Counted from the stretch's first letter, positions 9,690 through 19,054 are shown. The stretch: DNA of 64,000 bases from Clostridia bacterium UC5.1-1D10 (GCA_001304995.1 BBZU01000007.1:1-64000); one strand, 5' to 3'. A program made the numbers and translations. Notes: generated by a model from the letters alone, not told the origin.

Positions 9690-11045
9690 ATGGAACAACA
9701 AAATACAGCCCCACAGGCGGAAATCTTCCAGAATGTACCGCCCCATGACGATGCGGCAGAGCTGGCAGTGCTGGGCGCCATGTTTCTGGATCGGGAAGCG
9801 GCGTCTTTGGCATTGGAAATGCTGACAGGAGAGGATTTCTACCGCCCCGACCATAGACAGGTCTTTGAAGCGGCAGAGGAGCTTTACCATAGCGGCGTGC
9901 CCATCGACATGATTACCGTGAAAAATAAACTGGAGGAAAAGCAGGTCTTTGAACAGATCGGCGGCCTGCCTTTCCTTGCCAATATCTCCACCTCTGTGGG
10001 CAGCTCCGCAAATATGCGCCATTACGCTGCCATTGTGGAGGAAAAATCCGTATTGCGTCGACTCATCCGTACGGCAAATAATATTTCCCAGATGAGTTAC
10101 GAAGGTAAAACCGACGTAAACGCCATTATGGATACGGCGGAAAAAGGCATTTTTGACATCATGCAGAACCGCCATTCCGACCAGTTCCACCATATCCGGG
10201 ACATTGCCGTGGATTCCATCGAGAAAATCGAGGATATCTACCGTTCCAAAGGGAAACTGACTGGCGTACCTACGGGTTTTGTGGACTTCGACCAGAAAAC
10301 AGCAGGATTGCAGAAATCTGACTTGATTTTGCTGGCAGCCCGTCCTTCCATGGGGAAAACGGCGTTTGCTCTGAACATCATCCAGAATGCCGCCATTCGC
10401 AGCAATGTGCCCACAGCGGTATTCTCTCTGGAAATGAGCCGGGAACAGCTGGTAAACCGTATGCTTTGTTCCGAAGCTATGCTGGACGCTCAAAGGCTCC
10501 GTACAGGGGAACTGACAGACAGCGACTGGGCAGACCTGATCCAGGCCATGGGGCCTCTTTCTCAGGCGCCTATCTACATTGACGATACTCCCGGGGTAAC
10601 TCCCATGGAGGTGCGCTCCAAATGCCGCCGTCTGAAGGTGGAAAAAGGACTTGGGCTCATCGTCATCGACTATTTGCAGCTTATGAGCGGCAACAGCCGA
10701 AATGATTCCAGACAGCAGGAAATTTCCGAAATTTCCCGTGCGCTGAAGGCCATTGCCAGAGAGATGGAAGCGCCGGTTATTGCTCTTTCTCAGCTGTCCC
10801 GTGCCTGCGAACAGCGTGCAGACCATAGACCGATGCTCTCCGACCTGAGAGAATCCGGCGCCATCGAGCAGGATGCCGATGTGGTGGCTTTCCTCTATCG
10901 TGATGAGTATTATTTCCCCGATACGGAAAAGAAAAATCAGGCGGAACTGATCATTGCCAAACAGCGTAACGGCCCGACAGGTACTGTCGACCTGACCTGG
11001 ATGGGACAATATACCAAATTTGGCAATTTCCTGAAAAAATTCTAA
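9690..11045 (+). CDS. dnaB: Replicative DNA helicase DnaB
   Basis: A hexameric replicative helicase of 451 aa. The N-terminal helical domain (PPHDDAAELAVLGAMFLD) is followed by the RecA-like core, with Walker A in ARPSMGKTAFALN, Walker B in GLIVIDYLQLM and the LSQLSRACEQRADHRPMLSD motif. The ATG at 9690 is chosen because AAAGGAGG precedes it at the right distance; an earlier in-frame ATG at 9663 has none. It is the last gene of the gdpP-rplI-dnaB operon. Confidence 0.97.
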   Translation: MEQQNTAPQAEIFQNVPPHDDAAELAVLGAMFLDREAASLALEMLTGEDFYRPDHRQVFEAAEELYHSGVPIDMITVKNKLEEKQVFEQIGGLPFLANISTSVGSSANMRHYAAIVEEKSVLRRLIRTANNISQMSYEGKTDVNAIMDTAEKGIFDIMQNRHSDQFHHIRDIAVDSIEKIEDIYRSKGKLTGVPTGFVDFDQKTAGLQKSDLILLAARPSMGKTAFALNIIQNAAIRSNVPTAVFSLEMSREQLVNRMLCSEAMLDAQRLRTGELTDSDWADLIQAMGPLSQAPIYIDDTPGVTPMEVRSKCRRLKVEKGLGLIVIDYLQLMSGNSRNDSRQQEISEISRALKAIAREMEAPVIALSQLSRACEQRADHRPMLSDLRESGAIEQDADVVAFLYRDEYYFPDTEKKNQAELIIAKQRNGPTGTVDLTWMGQYTKFGNFLKKF

Positions 11046-11059
11046 AAAAAGAACGCATT

Positions 11060-11105
11060 AACCCCGGTTTGTGTGGAAAGATTTTCCAGTCATTCCGGGG
11101 GTTTT
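11060..11105 (+). terminator. Terminator after dnaB
   Basis: AACCCCGG pairs with CCGGGGGTT around an inner GGAAA/TTTCC stem, followed by TTTTCTC. Confidence 0.65.
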
Positions 11106-11148
11106 CTCATTGTTTTGTAATTTTTTCTATGGATTGGAGAAGTTGGGG

Positions 11149-11177
11149 TTGACGTTGATTTTGGGAAAGCATATACT
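11149..11177 (+). promoter_or_regulatory. Promoter of the mgtE leader
   Basis: TTGACG (11149-11154), a 17-bp spacer and TATACT (11172-11177). Transcription would start near 11184, about 265 nt before mgtE. Confidence 0.75.
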
Positions 11178-11183
11178 AAATAT

Positions 11184-11448
11184 GGAGTAAAATGACAGGC
11201 AAGAAAGCATTAACGGAGGTGAACCGAATGGACGGCAGTAGCGAGAGTATCCCTTTGGGGCCTGAGCGATGGTATTTGAATATCACAGCGGAGATGTCGT
11301 ATCCTTTTGGTTCCTTTTTTCCTATGGTGAAATAGGGGCTTACTTTCCTGTGCGCGTTTTTAGGAAAATTGTATGACGACATTTTCTGCTGACACTTTTG
11401 CAAAGACAATGGTGTTTTTTTATTGTCTGAAAAACGAGGTGAAAAACA
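11184..11448 (+). promoter_or_regulatory. Structured mgtE leader with attenuator-like hairpins
   Basis: About 265 nt of leader between promoter and mgtE. Inside the leader ORF GATGTCGT (near 11293) can pair with ACGACATT (near 11373), so ribosome position could change folding. Just before the mgtE ribosome site, AGACAAT pairs with ATTGTCT (11404-11428) around a T7 run. I could not match it to the M-box consensus. Confidence 0.45.
11228..11335 (+). CDS. Possible 35-codon leader peptide upstream of mgtE
   Basis: A short ORF (MDGSSESIPLGPERWYLNIT then 15 more residues ending FFPMVK) begins 5 bp after a strong GGAGGTGA site (11215-11222) and about 45 nt after the predicted transcription start. 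It contains four Pro codons and several aromatic residues, and ends about 110 nt before mgtE. Its placement fits a regulatory leader peptide, as known for mgtA/mgtL in enterobacteria, though no sequence similarity is claimed. It may instead be chance inside a riboswitch I do not recognise. Confidence 0.45.
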   Translation: MDGSSESIPLGPERWYLNITAEMSYPFGSFFPMVK

Positions 11449-12800
11449 GTGGAGGAAATGCAGACGCTCTTTGACCATTTCAATGAACTTATGGACAAAG
11501 GGGCATATATACAGTTAAAACAGGAATTGAACGAGGAAAACGCCGCCGACTTGGCGGAATACTTCGAAGAACTGTCTGCGGAAAAACAGCTTTTCATTTT
11601 CCGACTGCTGACCAAGGACATGGCGGCGGAAGTATTTTCCTATATGGACAGTGACACCCAGGAACATATCGTTCATTCCATTACAGATAAAGAAGTGCGC
11701 AACATCGTAGACGAAATGTTCCTGGACGATACGGTGGACTTTCTGGAGGAAGCACCTGCCAATCTGGTAAAAAAGGTGCTGCGGAATACGGACGCGGAAA
11801 CCCGGGCACTCATCAACCGCTTTTTGAACTACCCGGAAAATTCAGCCGGCAGCTTGATGACCATCGAGTTTGTGAAACTCAGAGGCGGTATGACCGTAGA
11901 TGTGGCCATGAAGCAGATCAAACGGACAGGCATGGATAAGGAAACTATCTATACCTGTTATGTTATCGACGGTCAGCGAAAGCTTATTGGCGTTGTCCCT
12001 TTGCGGACGCTGATTTGTGCCAAGGATGAAGAACTGGTGCAGGACTTGATGGAAGAAGACGTGGTATCTGTACACACCACCGACGACCAGGAAGAAGTTG
12101 CACAGATCTTCAAGAAATATAACTGGATGGCGCTGCCTGTTACGGACTTGGAAAACCGCTTGGTAGGCATCATCACCGTGGACGATATCGTGGACGTTAT
12201 CGAACAGGAAACCACGGAAGATATGGAAAAATGGCAGCATTGCTGCCTTCCGACGAAGAATATCTGAAAACCCCTGTGCTGAAGCTGGCACGAAACCGTA
12301 TTGTGTGGCTGTGCGTACTGATGGTATCCGGTACCCTCAGCTCCCTGGTTATCAGCCATTATGAAACCTTATTGGCAACGGTTATGGCCCTTTCCAGCTT
12401 CATCACCATCATCACAGGTACCGGGGGGAACGCAGGCTCTCAGGCTTCCACCATGATCATTCGTGGTATGGCACTGGGAGAAATCGAAGTGAAAGATGTA
12501 CTCCGGGTTGTCTGGAAAGAAGTCCGGGTTGGCGCGCTCTGCGGCATTGCCCTGGGGGCAGTCAATATGGTACGTATGACATTTTTCAGCCCAAGTACGG
12601 GCTTTTTGGTAGACTTTACCGTTTCCATCAGTATGGCGGCCGTTGTAGTGCTGTCTAAGACCATCGGCTGTACTTTGCCTATTCTGGCAAAGATTTTGAA
12701 GGTAGACCCGGCCATGATGGCAGGCCCTTTGATTTCCACACTGGTGGACGCTGTGGCATTGATTATTTATTTCAGCATCGCAACCATGTTGTTGCTGTAA
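11449..12800 (+). CDS. mgtE: Magnesium transporter MgtE (first copy), frame broken once
   Basis: An MgtE-type Mg2+ channel of reconstructed length 450 aa. It has an N-terminal helical domain (MAAEVFSYMDSDTQEHIV), two CBS domains (ETIYTCYVIDGQRKLIGVVP and NRLVGIITVDDIVDVI) and five C-terminal membrane helices with GTGGNAGSQAS. The start is GTG 8 bp after GAGGTG. The frame breaks at an A5 run (12227-12231), where GAA AAA ATG is expected (MEKMAALLPSDEEYL in the second copy). It is a close paralogue of the next gene and lies behind a long structured leader. Confidence 0.9.
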
Positions 12801-12835
12801 GAGCATGAGAAACGATATTCCGAAGGAGGTGTGAC

Positions 12836-14188
12836 ATGGAAGAATGGAATAAAACGGTGGAAAAGTGGCAGGAACTTATTGAAAAAGGACAGTATATCCT
12901 GCTGCGAGAAGAACTGAATGAAGAAAACCCTGCCAACGTGGCGGAATTTCTGGAAGAACTGCCGGCGGATAAGCAATTGTTCCTCTTCCGTCTGCTGTCC
13001 AAGGATATGGCGGCAGAAGCCTTCTCTTTCCTGGACAATGACACCCAGGAAATGCTGGTCACATCCATTACGGATACGGAAGTACGGAACATCGTAGATA
13101 ATATGTATCTGGACGATACCATCGACTTTCTGGAGGAAGCCCCTGCCAATCTGGTAAGCAAAGTCCTGCGAAATACAGACAGGGAAACCCGTGCTCTCAT
13201 CAACCGTTTCCTGCATTATCCCGAAAACTCCGCCGGAAGTTTGATGACCGTAGAGTTTGTGCACCTTTCCAAAACCATGACAGCAAAGCGCGCCATGGAG
13301 ATTATCCGCAAAAACGGTCTGGATAAGGAAACCATTTACACCTGTTATGTTATTGACGACAAAAAGCATCTGGTGGGGGTATTGCCCCTCAGAACACTGC
13401 TTTTCGCCGATGAAGATAAATTGGTAGAAGAACTTATGGAGGAAGATGTCATCTCCATTGCCACTTTGGACGACCAGGAAGAAGCGGCAAATCTGTTTCG
13501 AAAATACAGCTTCATTTCCCTGCCTGTTGTAGACGGGGAAAACCGTCTGGTAGGCATCATCACCGTAGACGATATCGTGGACGTTATCGACGAAGAAACC
13601 ACGGAAGATATGGAAAAAATGGCGGCGTTGCTGCCTTCCGATGAGGAATATCTGAAAACACCTGTGACAAAACTGGCACGAAACCGTATTGTGTGGCTGT
13701 GTGTACTGATGATTTCTGGTACCCTCAGCAGTGCTATCATTTCCGGCTATGACGCCATCCTCAGCCAGGCGGTTCAGTTGGCGGCATTCATCCCTGTTCT
13801 GACAGGTACCGGCGGCAATGCCGGTTCCCAGACCTCTGCTACCATCATTCGTGGGATGTCCTTGGGGGACATCCGCCCCAGAGATATTTTGCGGGTCATG
13901 GGGAAAGAAATCCAGGTAGGTATGATCTGCGGTGTCCTTCTGGCGGCACTGAACTTCGTGAAACAGACCATTTTCAGCCCTTCCACGGATATTATGGTGG
14001 ATCTGACCGTTTCTGTCAGCATGGGCTTTGTAGTGGTTGTGGCAAAAGCCATGGGCTGCGTCCTGCCCATTGGCGCAAAAGTTTGTAAATTAGACCCTGC
14101 CATCATGGCCGGCCCCCTCATTACCACGGTGGTGGACGCGGTGGCGCTGGTGATTTTCTTCAATGTGGCACAGTGGCTTGTATTGTAA
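12836..14188 (+). CDS. mgtE: Magnesium transporter MgtE (second copy)
   Basis: An intact 450-aa MgtE with the same domain order as its upstream neighbour: helical N domain, two CBS domains that sense cytosolic Mg2+, and a five-helix pore domain with GTGGNAGSQTS. It starts 35 bp after the first copy, behind AAGGAGGTGTGAC, so the two are co-transcribed. The copies are very similar (for example LDDTxDFLEEAPANLV in both), which indicates tandem duplication. MgtE can be dimeric, so heterodimers are possible; that is inference. Confidence 0.95.
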   Translation: MEEWNKTVEKWQELIEKGQYILLREELNEENPANVAEFLEELPADKQLFLFRLLSKDMAAEAFSFLDNDTQEMLVTSITDTEVRNIVDNMYLDDTIDFLEEAPANLVSKVLRNTDRETRALINRFLHYPENSAGSLMTVEFVHLSKTMTAKRAMEIIRKNGLDKETIYTCYVIDDKKHLVGVLPLRTLLFADEDKLVEELMEEDVISIATLDDQEEAANLFRKYSFISLPVVDGENRLVGIITVDDIVDVIDEETTEDMEKMAALLPSDEEYLKTPVTKLARNRIVWLCVLMISGTLSSAIISGYDAILSQAVQLAAFIPVLTGTGGNAGSQTSATIIRGMSLGDIRPRDILRVMGKEIQVGMICGVLLAALNFVKQTIFSPSTDIMVDLTVSVSMGFVVVVAKAMGCVLPIGAKVCKLDPAIMAGPLITTVVDAVALVIFFNVAQWLVL

Positions 14189-14230
14189 AAAAAGAGAGAA
14201 CTCCTTCAGTTTCGGAATTCTCTCTTTTTT
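14189..14230. terminator. Bidirectional terminator between mgtE and bioY
   Basis: AAAAAGAGAGAA pairs with TTCTCTCTTTTT between convergent genes. Confidence 0.85.
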
Positions 14231-14232
14231 AT

Positions 14233-14760
14233 TTACATATGCAGATAAGCGCGGATGCGGTTGCCCAGCAGGCAGGCGATGATGATTTTAACAATATCCA
14301 AGGGCAGGAACACCAGCGCCCCCATGGGCAGGGATTGTAAAAACGTGGTGTTTGTCAGGTATGCCATCCATGCGGTGCCAAGAATATAATTGATGATGGT
14401 TGCTAGAAACAAACCGCCCATTTGTGCCGGAATGTTCCTGGGAAAACGGGAAACAAACAGGCTGCTGATACCCGTCAGGAACAGAAATCCAATGAGATAC
14501 CCGCCGCCGGGAGCGGCAAAACGGGAAAGTCCTGCTGTGTAGCCGGAAAAAACAGGCAGCCCAGCGGCGCCTAGAAGCAGATACAGCCCAATGGCAGCCA
14601 GAGCTTGTCTTAGCGGCAGCACATAGGCTGTCAGATACATGGCGAATGTACCCAGCGTCAAAGCGACAGGACTGATGGGGATGGGAATAGATATGGGTGC
14701 GAATATGCAAATGACGGCTGTCATCAGCGCGGTCATGGTCAGTGTGCGTGTTTTGGTCAT
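14233..14760 (-). CDS. bioY: Biotin transporter S component BioY
   Basis: A 175-aa membrane protein of the BioY family, the substrate-binding subunit of an ECF-type biotin importer. Six hydrophobic segments and the conserved GAAGLPVFSGYTAGLSRF and GGGYLIGF stretches support the call. AAGGAGG precedes the start. No energising EcfAAT genes are in the window, so it probably uses shared modules encoded elsewhere. The promoter overlaps a BirA-like operator, consistent with repression by biotin. Confidence 0.92.
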   Translation of the reverse strand: MTKTRTLTMTALMTAVICIFAPISIPIPISPVALTLGTFAMYLTAYVLPLRQALAAIGLYLLLGAAGLPVFSGYTAGLSRFAAPGGGYLIGFLFLTGISSLFVSRFPRNIPAQMGGLFLATIINYILGTAWMAYLTNTTFLQSLPMGALVFLPLDIVKIIIACLLGNRIRAYLHM

Positions 14761-14789
14761 GGCAGAGGCCTCCTTTTCTTTCTGTAAGG

Positions 14790-14844
14790 AGGATACGCTT
14801 TTTGTTTTTGAAAGTCAACTAATTAGAATTAAAATGGTTTACAA
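14790..14844 (-). promoter_or_regulatory. bioY promoter with BirA-like operator
   Basis: On the minus strand: TTGACT (14818-14813), a 17-bp spacer and TATCCT (14795-14790). A half-site TTGTAAACC (14844-14836) is separated by 15 bp from a partial mirror AGTTGACTT that overlaps the -35 box. This matches the layout of BirA operators (TTGTwAACC-N15-GGTTwACAA), with a weak right half. Confidence 0.6.
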
Positions 14845-14945
14845 TCAAAAATAAAAAAAGTTTTGTAAGAAAAAATGAAAGATTGCGGCAGTAAAAATGT
14901 GATATACTATAAAAAAATCCAGGAAAAGGGAAGGGGGAAAAGAAT

Positions 14946-15494
14946 ATGTCAAAATTCTGTAACCATTGCGGCGCTTCTGTGGACGAGGAAGATCGGTTCT
15001 GTACTGTCTGCGGCAAGCCCATCACAGCAGGGGATGGAGCGGAACAGTCCAAAGCATCCCATGCGGAAAGTCAAAAGAAAGAGGAACCCCATCTGGATAC
15101 AGAACCCATTACTGTGGGCGGCTATCTGATTATGTTTCTGATTATGTGTATTCCAGTGGTGAATCTGGTGGTGCTGCTTTTGTGGGCATTTGGGAAAAAC
15201 GGCAATGTGAACCGCCGGAATTTCTCACGGGCAGCCCTAGTTTATATTGCCATCGGCATTGTACTGTCCATCAGTGCGGTACTGTTTTTCGTTGGTATTT
15301 TCGCCAATGCGGTGCAGTATCAGCAGTATCGCAGATATGACCATTATGGCAATCCTTATATGAATGACTGGGAATACTATGATGAGTATGTATATACGCC
15401 GGACAGCACAGACGATTTCATGTATTCCATCACCGAAGGCAACGCGCCTGCGGAAGATGTGGAACTGTACGGCATTACCATTTCAAACGTATGA
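14946..15494 (+). CDS. Zinc-ribbon membrane protein of unknown function
   Basis: A 182-aa protein. The N-terminus has a zinc ribbon (CNHCG then CTVCGKP), followed by a charged linker, two hydrophobic segments (about residues 60-83 and 98-122) and an acidic, Tyr-rich C-terminal tail. Such proteins are common in Clostridia and have no defined role. The start follows AAGGGAAGGGGGAAAAGAAT. It ends 48-56 bp before lonB and may be co-transcribed with it. Confidence 0.75.
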   Translation: MSKFCNHCGASVDEEDRFCTVCGKPITAGDGAEQSKASHAESQKKEEPHLDTEPITVGGYLIMFLIMCIPVVNLVVLLLWAFGKNGNVNRRNFSRAALVYIAIGIVLSISAVLFFVGIFANAVQYQQYRRYDHYGNPYMNDWEYYDEYVYTPDSTDDFMYSITEGNAPAEDVELYGITISNV

Positions 15495-15542
15495 AAGAAA
15501 ACCATTCGGCACATACTACCTCTATAAAAAGGAGGCGTGGAT

Positions 15543-17206
15543 GTGAGCGGATGGTTTTTATTTTTGCACAGATGTTATTTTTCCTGCTGGGGGCGTGGTA
15601 TTTCCTGCGGAGCGGTTCTCGGCGGAAAGGCGGACGGGACGGCATTTCCATGGAGGAGAACGAGCGGGAGATGGAAAAGCTGGATGCCATGCGGCAGGTG
15701 GGACTGACAGAGCCATTGACGGAACAAACTCGTCCCAAGTCCTTGGGCGAGATCGTGGGGCAGGAGCGGGGCATTCGTGCCCTCAGAGCGGCTCTTTGCG
15801 GCCCCAATCCCCAGCATATCATCATTTATGGCCCACCCGGTGTAGGCAAAACGGCGGCGGCAAGACTGGTGCTGGAGGAAGCCAAAGGACGACGGAATTC
15901 CCCTTTTTCTCCTAACGCGAAATTTGTGGAGGTGGACGCCACCACATTGCAGTTTGACGAGCGAAGCATTGCAGATCCTCTTTTGGGCTCTGTCCATGAC
16001 CCCATTTATCAGGGGGCAGGGGCTTTCGGACAGATGGGGATTCCACGTCCCCAGCCCGGCGCTGTTAGTGAAGCCAATGGGGGCGTGCTGTTCATTGACG
16101 AAATCGGGGAGCTCCATCCGATTCAGATGAACCGCCTGCTGAAGGTGCTGGAAGACCGTGTGGCGAAGTTCCAGAGCAGTTATTACAGCCGAGAAAATAA
16201 GCGGATTCCTCCCTATATCCACGAGATTTTCCAGAAAGGACTGCCAGCGGATTTTCGCCTGATCGGAGCAACCACCAGAAATCCTTCGGAATTGCCGGCA
16301 GCACTGCGTTCCCGTTGTACAGAGATTTTCTTTGACGGTCTGCGTCCCGAAGCTGTGGAGCAGATTGCCGCCGACAGTATGGAACGAGTGGGACTGCAAT
16401 ACGAAGATGGTCTATGCGGAAAAATTGCCCTCTATGCCGGCGGCGGCAGGGATACGGTGCGTCTGGTGCAGTCCTTAGCCTCTCTGGCGGAAATGAAGGG
16501 GCGCAACTGGGTAGGCAGTGCCGACTTGGAATGGGTGGCAGAAGCAGGCCATTATCAGCCTTATCCCCGCCAGAAAGTGACGGCTGTGCCCCGTGTGGGC
16601 GTGGTGAACGGTCTGGCTGTCACAGGCGGTATGGGCGGTGCCGTGCTGACGGTGGAAGTGAAGATGCTCAAAAGTACAGCACCATATTTGCAGGTAACGG
16701 GCATTGTGGAGGAAGAGGAAATCCGCAGTCCCCATGGTGTCAGCAAAAGAAAAAGCAATGCCCGCAGTTCCGCGGAAAATGTGCTGACGGTGCTGGAAGG
16801 ATACGGCTTTGACCGGAGCCAGTATGCCGTTCATATCAATTTCCCCGGAGGTATGCCTGTGGATGGCCCTTCGGCAGGCACAGCTATGTTTCTGGCGGCC
16901 TATTCCGCTTTTACGGGAGCGGCAGTGCCGGGAGATGTGGCACTGACAGGAGAAATTTCCCTGACAGGAAACATACTGCCTGTGGGCGGTGTCACGGAGA
17001 AATTGCAGGCGGCAGAAGAAGCCAGCGTAACTCGTGCTTATATCCCTAAGGCAAATTGGCAGGGAAGGTATGAGCGGTTAGGATTGGAAGCGGTTCCCGT
17101 GGAGGAAATCAGTGAACTGCTGGAAATGGTCTTTACAAAGAAAGAAGAAAAACAGGCAGGTATGCCACAAAGAGGCATTTTGACAGCAGAAGGGCTGCAA
17201 AAATAA
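15543..17206 (+). CDS. lonB: ATP-dependent protease LonB (N-terminus probably frame-broken)
   Basis: A membrane-anchored Lon-type protease with an AAA+ domain (Walker A GPPGVGKTAAARLV, Walker B GGVLFIDEIGEL) and a C-terminal Ser/Lys protease domain (Ser in DGPSAGTAMF, Lys in GGVTEKLQAAEEA). The open frame permits an ATG at 15551, but the only good ribosome site (GGAGG, 15531-15535) fits a GTG at 15543. That start reads into the family N-terminus (MSGWFFIFAQMLFFLLG) if the T5 run at 15555-15559 had six T. LonB is tied to sporulation in Bacillus; here it may degrade developmental regulators. Confidence 0.88.
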
Positions 17207-17221
17207 GGAAAGCAAATCCCC

Positions 17222-17380
17222 CTTAAGAAAACATAACAATGAAATCTTCAAAAAATAAAAAAGCCAAAATCCTTTGTAATCATAAGGGTTTTGGCTTTCT
17301 TTGTTTTCTTATGAAGCTGCCCCTAAGCCGAAATCCTCTGTATCAGCAGGATTTCGGCTTCCTTTTGTTTTCTTATGAAG
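17222..17380. repeat. Intergenic hairpin repeat, copy A (two hairpin units in tandem)
   Basis: Starts with CTTAAGAAAACAT as in copies B and C. Two hairpins follow (17261-17298, AAGCCAAAATCCTT arm; 17325-17360, AAGCCGAAATCCT arm), each ending in TTGTTTTCTTATGAAG. It serves as terminator between convergent lonB and the minus-strand gene at 17389. It lacks the middle part of B and C. Confidence 0.7.
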
Positions 17381-17388
17381 ATTTTATG

Positions 17389-18147
17389 TCAGTTAGTTGT
17401 TTTCCCAAGACGGTAGCCCATGATTTGTACGACGAAAAAAGGAGAGATACAAGGCAGGAAAAACAGAGAGAAAAATATGCCTGGGATATCCAGATGCAAT
17501 CCCTCAAGAATCAGGTAACAGAGTTGTAATCCCATGCCAAAGAGCAGAGCTTTCTTTTTGCATCCCAGAGAAATGAGGAACAGCGCCACAAAGATGCCGC
17601 AGAGCAAAAGAGGTATGACAAAGAAGGGGAGGTTCTGCACCCTTGTTCCTTCAAAGCAATAAATCAGAGGCATCATCCACGGCATCAGATAAAGCAGATA
17701 TGCTTTCGAAAAAAGCGGGGAAAGGCTTTTTTTGACATCATCTGTTTTTGGAGCAGCAGACCGTCCGCTCAGATACCCCATGCCCATAAAAAGGAGCAGA
17801 ACCAAAGGCAGTATCAGGGGAGACAGAAGCATCGTGACATCACTCCATTGCCAGGAATGTTCCAACCCTAAGGAAACAGGCAGGAAGGAAAGCAGATTGT
17901 AGAGGAGATATTGCAGACAGCCCACAGCCAGAGCCAGAACAGGGCAGCGCCTTTTGCCGCAGACATATCCCAGAGAAAATAAGGCAGCGATTATGAGAGC
18001 ATACAGCAGCAAAAACAATGGCAATGGGAATTTCGGGAAAGTCATATCCAGCCAGCATAAAAGCAGATTGAAAAGAATCAGCCATGGAATGACAAAGAGC
18101 ACTACGAACTTGGACAGTTTTTTGTATTCTTCTCGCAGCAGTTCCAT
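17389..18147 (-). CDS. Multi-spanning membrane protein of unknown function
   Basis: A 252-aa protein with about eight hydrophobic segments and short loops. I do not recognise the family. The frame opens at 18186, but the ATG at 18147 (MELLREEYKKLSKF) is the likelier start because it gives a charged N-terminus before the first membrane segment; the ribosome site (GGGGG) is weak. It is a single gene, convergent with lonB and separated from it by repeat copy A. Confidence 0.6.
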   Translation of the reverse strand: MELLREEYKKLSKFVVLFVIPWLILFNLLLCWLDMTFPKFPLPLFLLLYALIIAALFSLGYVCGKRRCPVLALAVGCLQYLLYNLLSFLPVSLGLEHSWQWSDVTMLLSPLILPLVLLLFMGMGYLSGRSAAPKTDDVKKSLSPLFSKAYLLYLMPWMMPLIYCFEGTRVQNLPFFVIPLLLCGIFVALFLISLGCKKKALLFGMGLQLCYLILEGLHLDIPGIFFSLFFLPCISPFFVVQIMGYRLGKTTN

Positions 18148-18284
18148 AAAAATGCCCCCTTTTTGTTTCTCCACAGGAATTTGCATGTTTCTTTATAAGA
18201 ACATTTTAAGATGGCGAAAGCGGAAAGACAAGGCAGATGTCCCAAACGTAAGAATTTATTAGAAAAGCTGTTTTTCCAATAAAA

Positions 18285-18318
18285 AAAACGCGTAAAATCT
18301 TGGTATTTCACGCGTTTT
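18285..18318 (-). terminator. Terminator of the DUF554 gene
   Basis: On the minus strand AAAACGCGTGAAAT pairs with ATTTTACGCGTTTT and is followed by T residues. Confidence 0.75.
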
Positions 18319-18328
18319 GTATATTCTG

Positions 18329-19054
18329 TTATGCCCCTAAGGGAAGCAGTGCCCAAATGACTGCAATGACGATGGTGGGGAGCATATTGGCAACTTTGAA
18401 TTTTTTCTCCCAGATCAGATTGACGCCTACGCAGAAGATCAGCATGGAGCCAGTAAGGGACAGGTTGGCCAGTGCCTGTTCTGTCATCCAAGGCTCAATG
18501 AAACGGGACAGTATGGTGATGCATCCCTAAAAGATTGCCACAGGAATGGCAGAGAAGATACAGCCCTTTCCCATGGATGTGGTCATGATGATGACGATGA
18601 TTAGGTCTAAGACCGCTTTTGCCGCCAATATGGAGTAATCCCCGGCAATGCCGTCCTGAATGGCGCCGACCACTGCCATGGCGCCGATGCATACCGTCAG
18701 GGAAGTGTTCACAAAGCCGTCTACAAATTTTGTATCACGGTCGTTTTTGGTCTTTTCCTTCAGCCATTCGCCGAAGTGTTCCAGATGTTTCTCAATGTTC
18801 AATATTTCCCCGATGAGGGAACCAATGGCAAAAGAACCAATAATCATCATGGTGCCGCCGCTGGTGAGTCCTGATTCTGTGACCGTCATCATTTTTTCAA
18901 TGGCACCGCCGATGCCCAGAAAAATGACACAAAGCCCAGTGGCTTTCATGATGGTTTCCTGTATTCTGACGTTTATGGCTTTGCCGAAAAGGGCGCCCAG
19001 AAGGCCGCCCAATAATATGCCGCCGACATTGATGAGTGTTCCTAATCCAATCAT
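18329..19054 (-). CDS. DUF554 membrane protein with an in-frame amber stop
   Basis: A 241-codon gene of the DUF554 (YqgA-like) membrane family, function unknown. MIGLGTLINVGGILLGGLLG and GDGINxx-free glycine-rich helices match the family. The start at 19054 follows AAGGAGGA. The frame is interrupted by TAG at 18529-18527 (in IF-stop-GCITIL); reading through it, the same frame continues to 18329 with the expected C-terminus (SRFIEPWMTEQALANLSLTG and onward). CAG to TAG is a single-base change, so this is either a recent nonsense mutation or a sequencing error. Unlike the other breaks here, it is not in a homopolymer. Confidence 0.75.

Noticed and set aside
11184-11448. M-box (ykoK) magnesium riboswitch before mgtE
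   Set aside because: The conserved blocks such as GTTAGGTGAGGCTCCT and GCAGCTGG are absent; I kept it as an unclassified leader with a small ORF.
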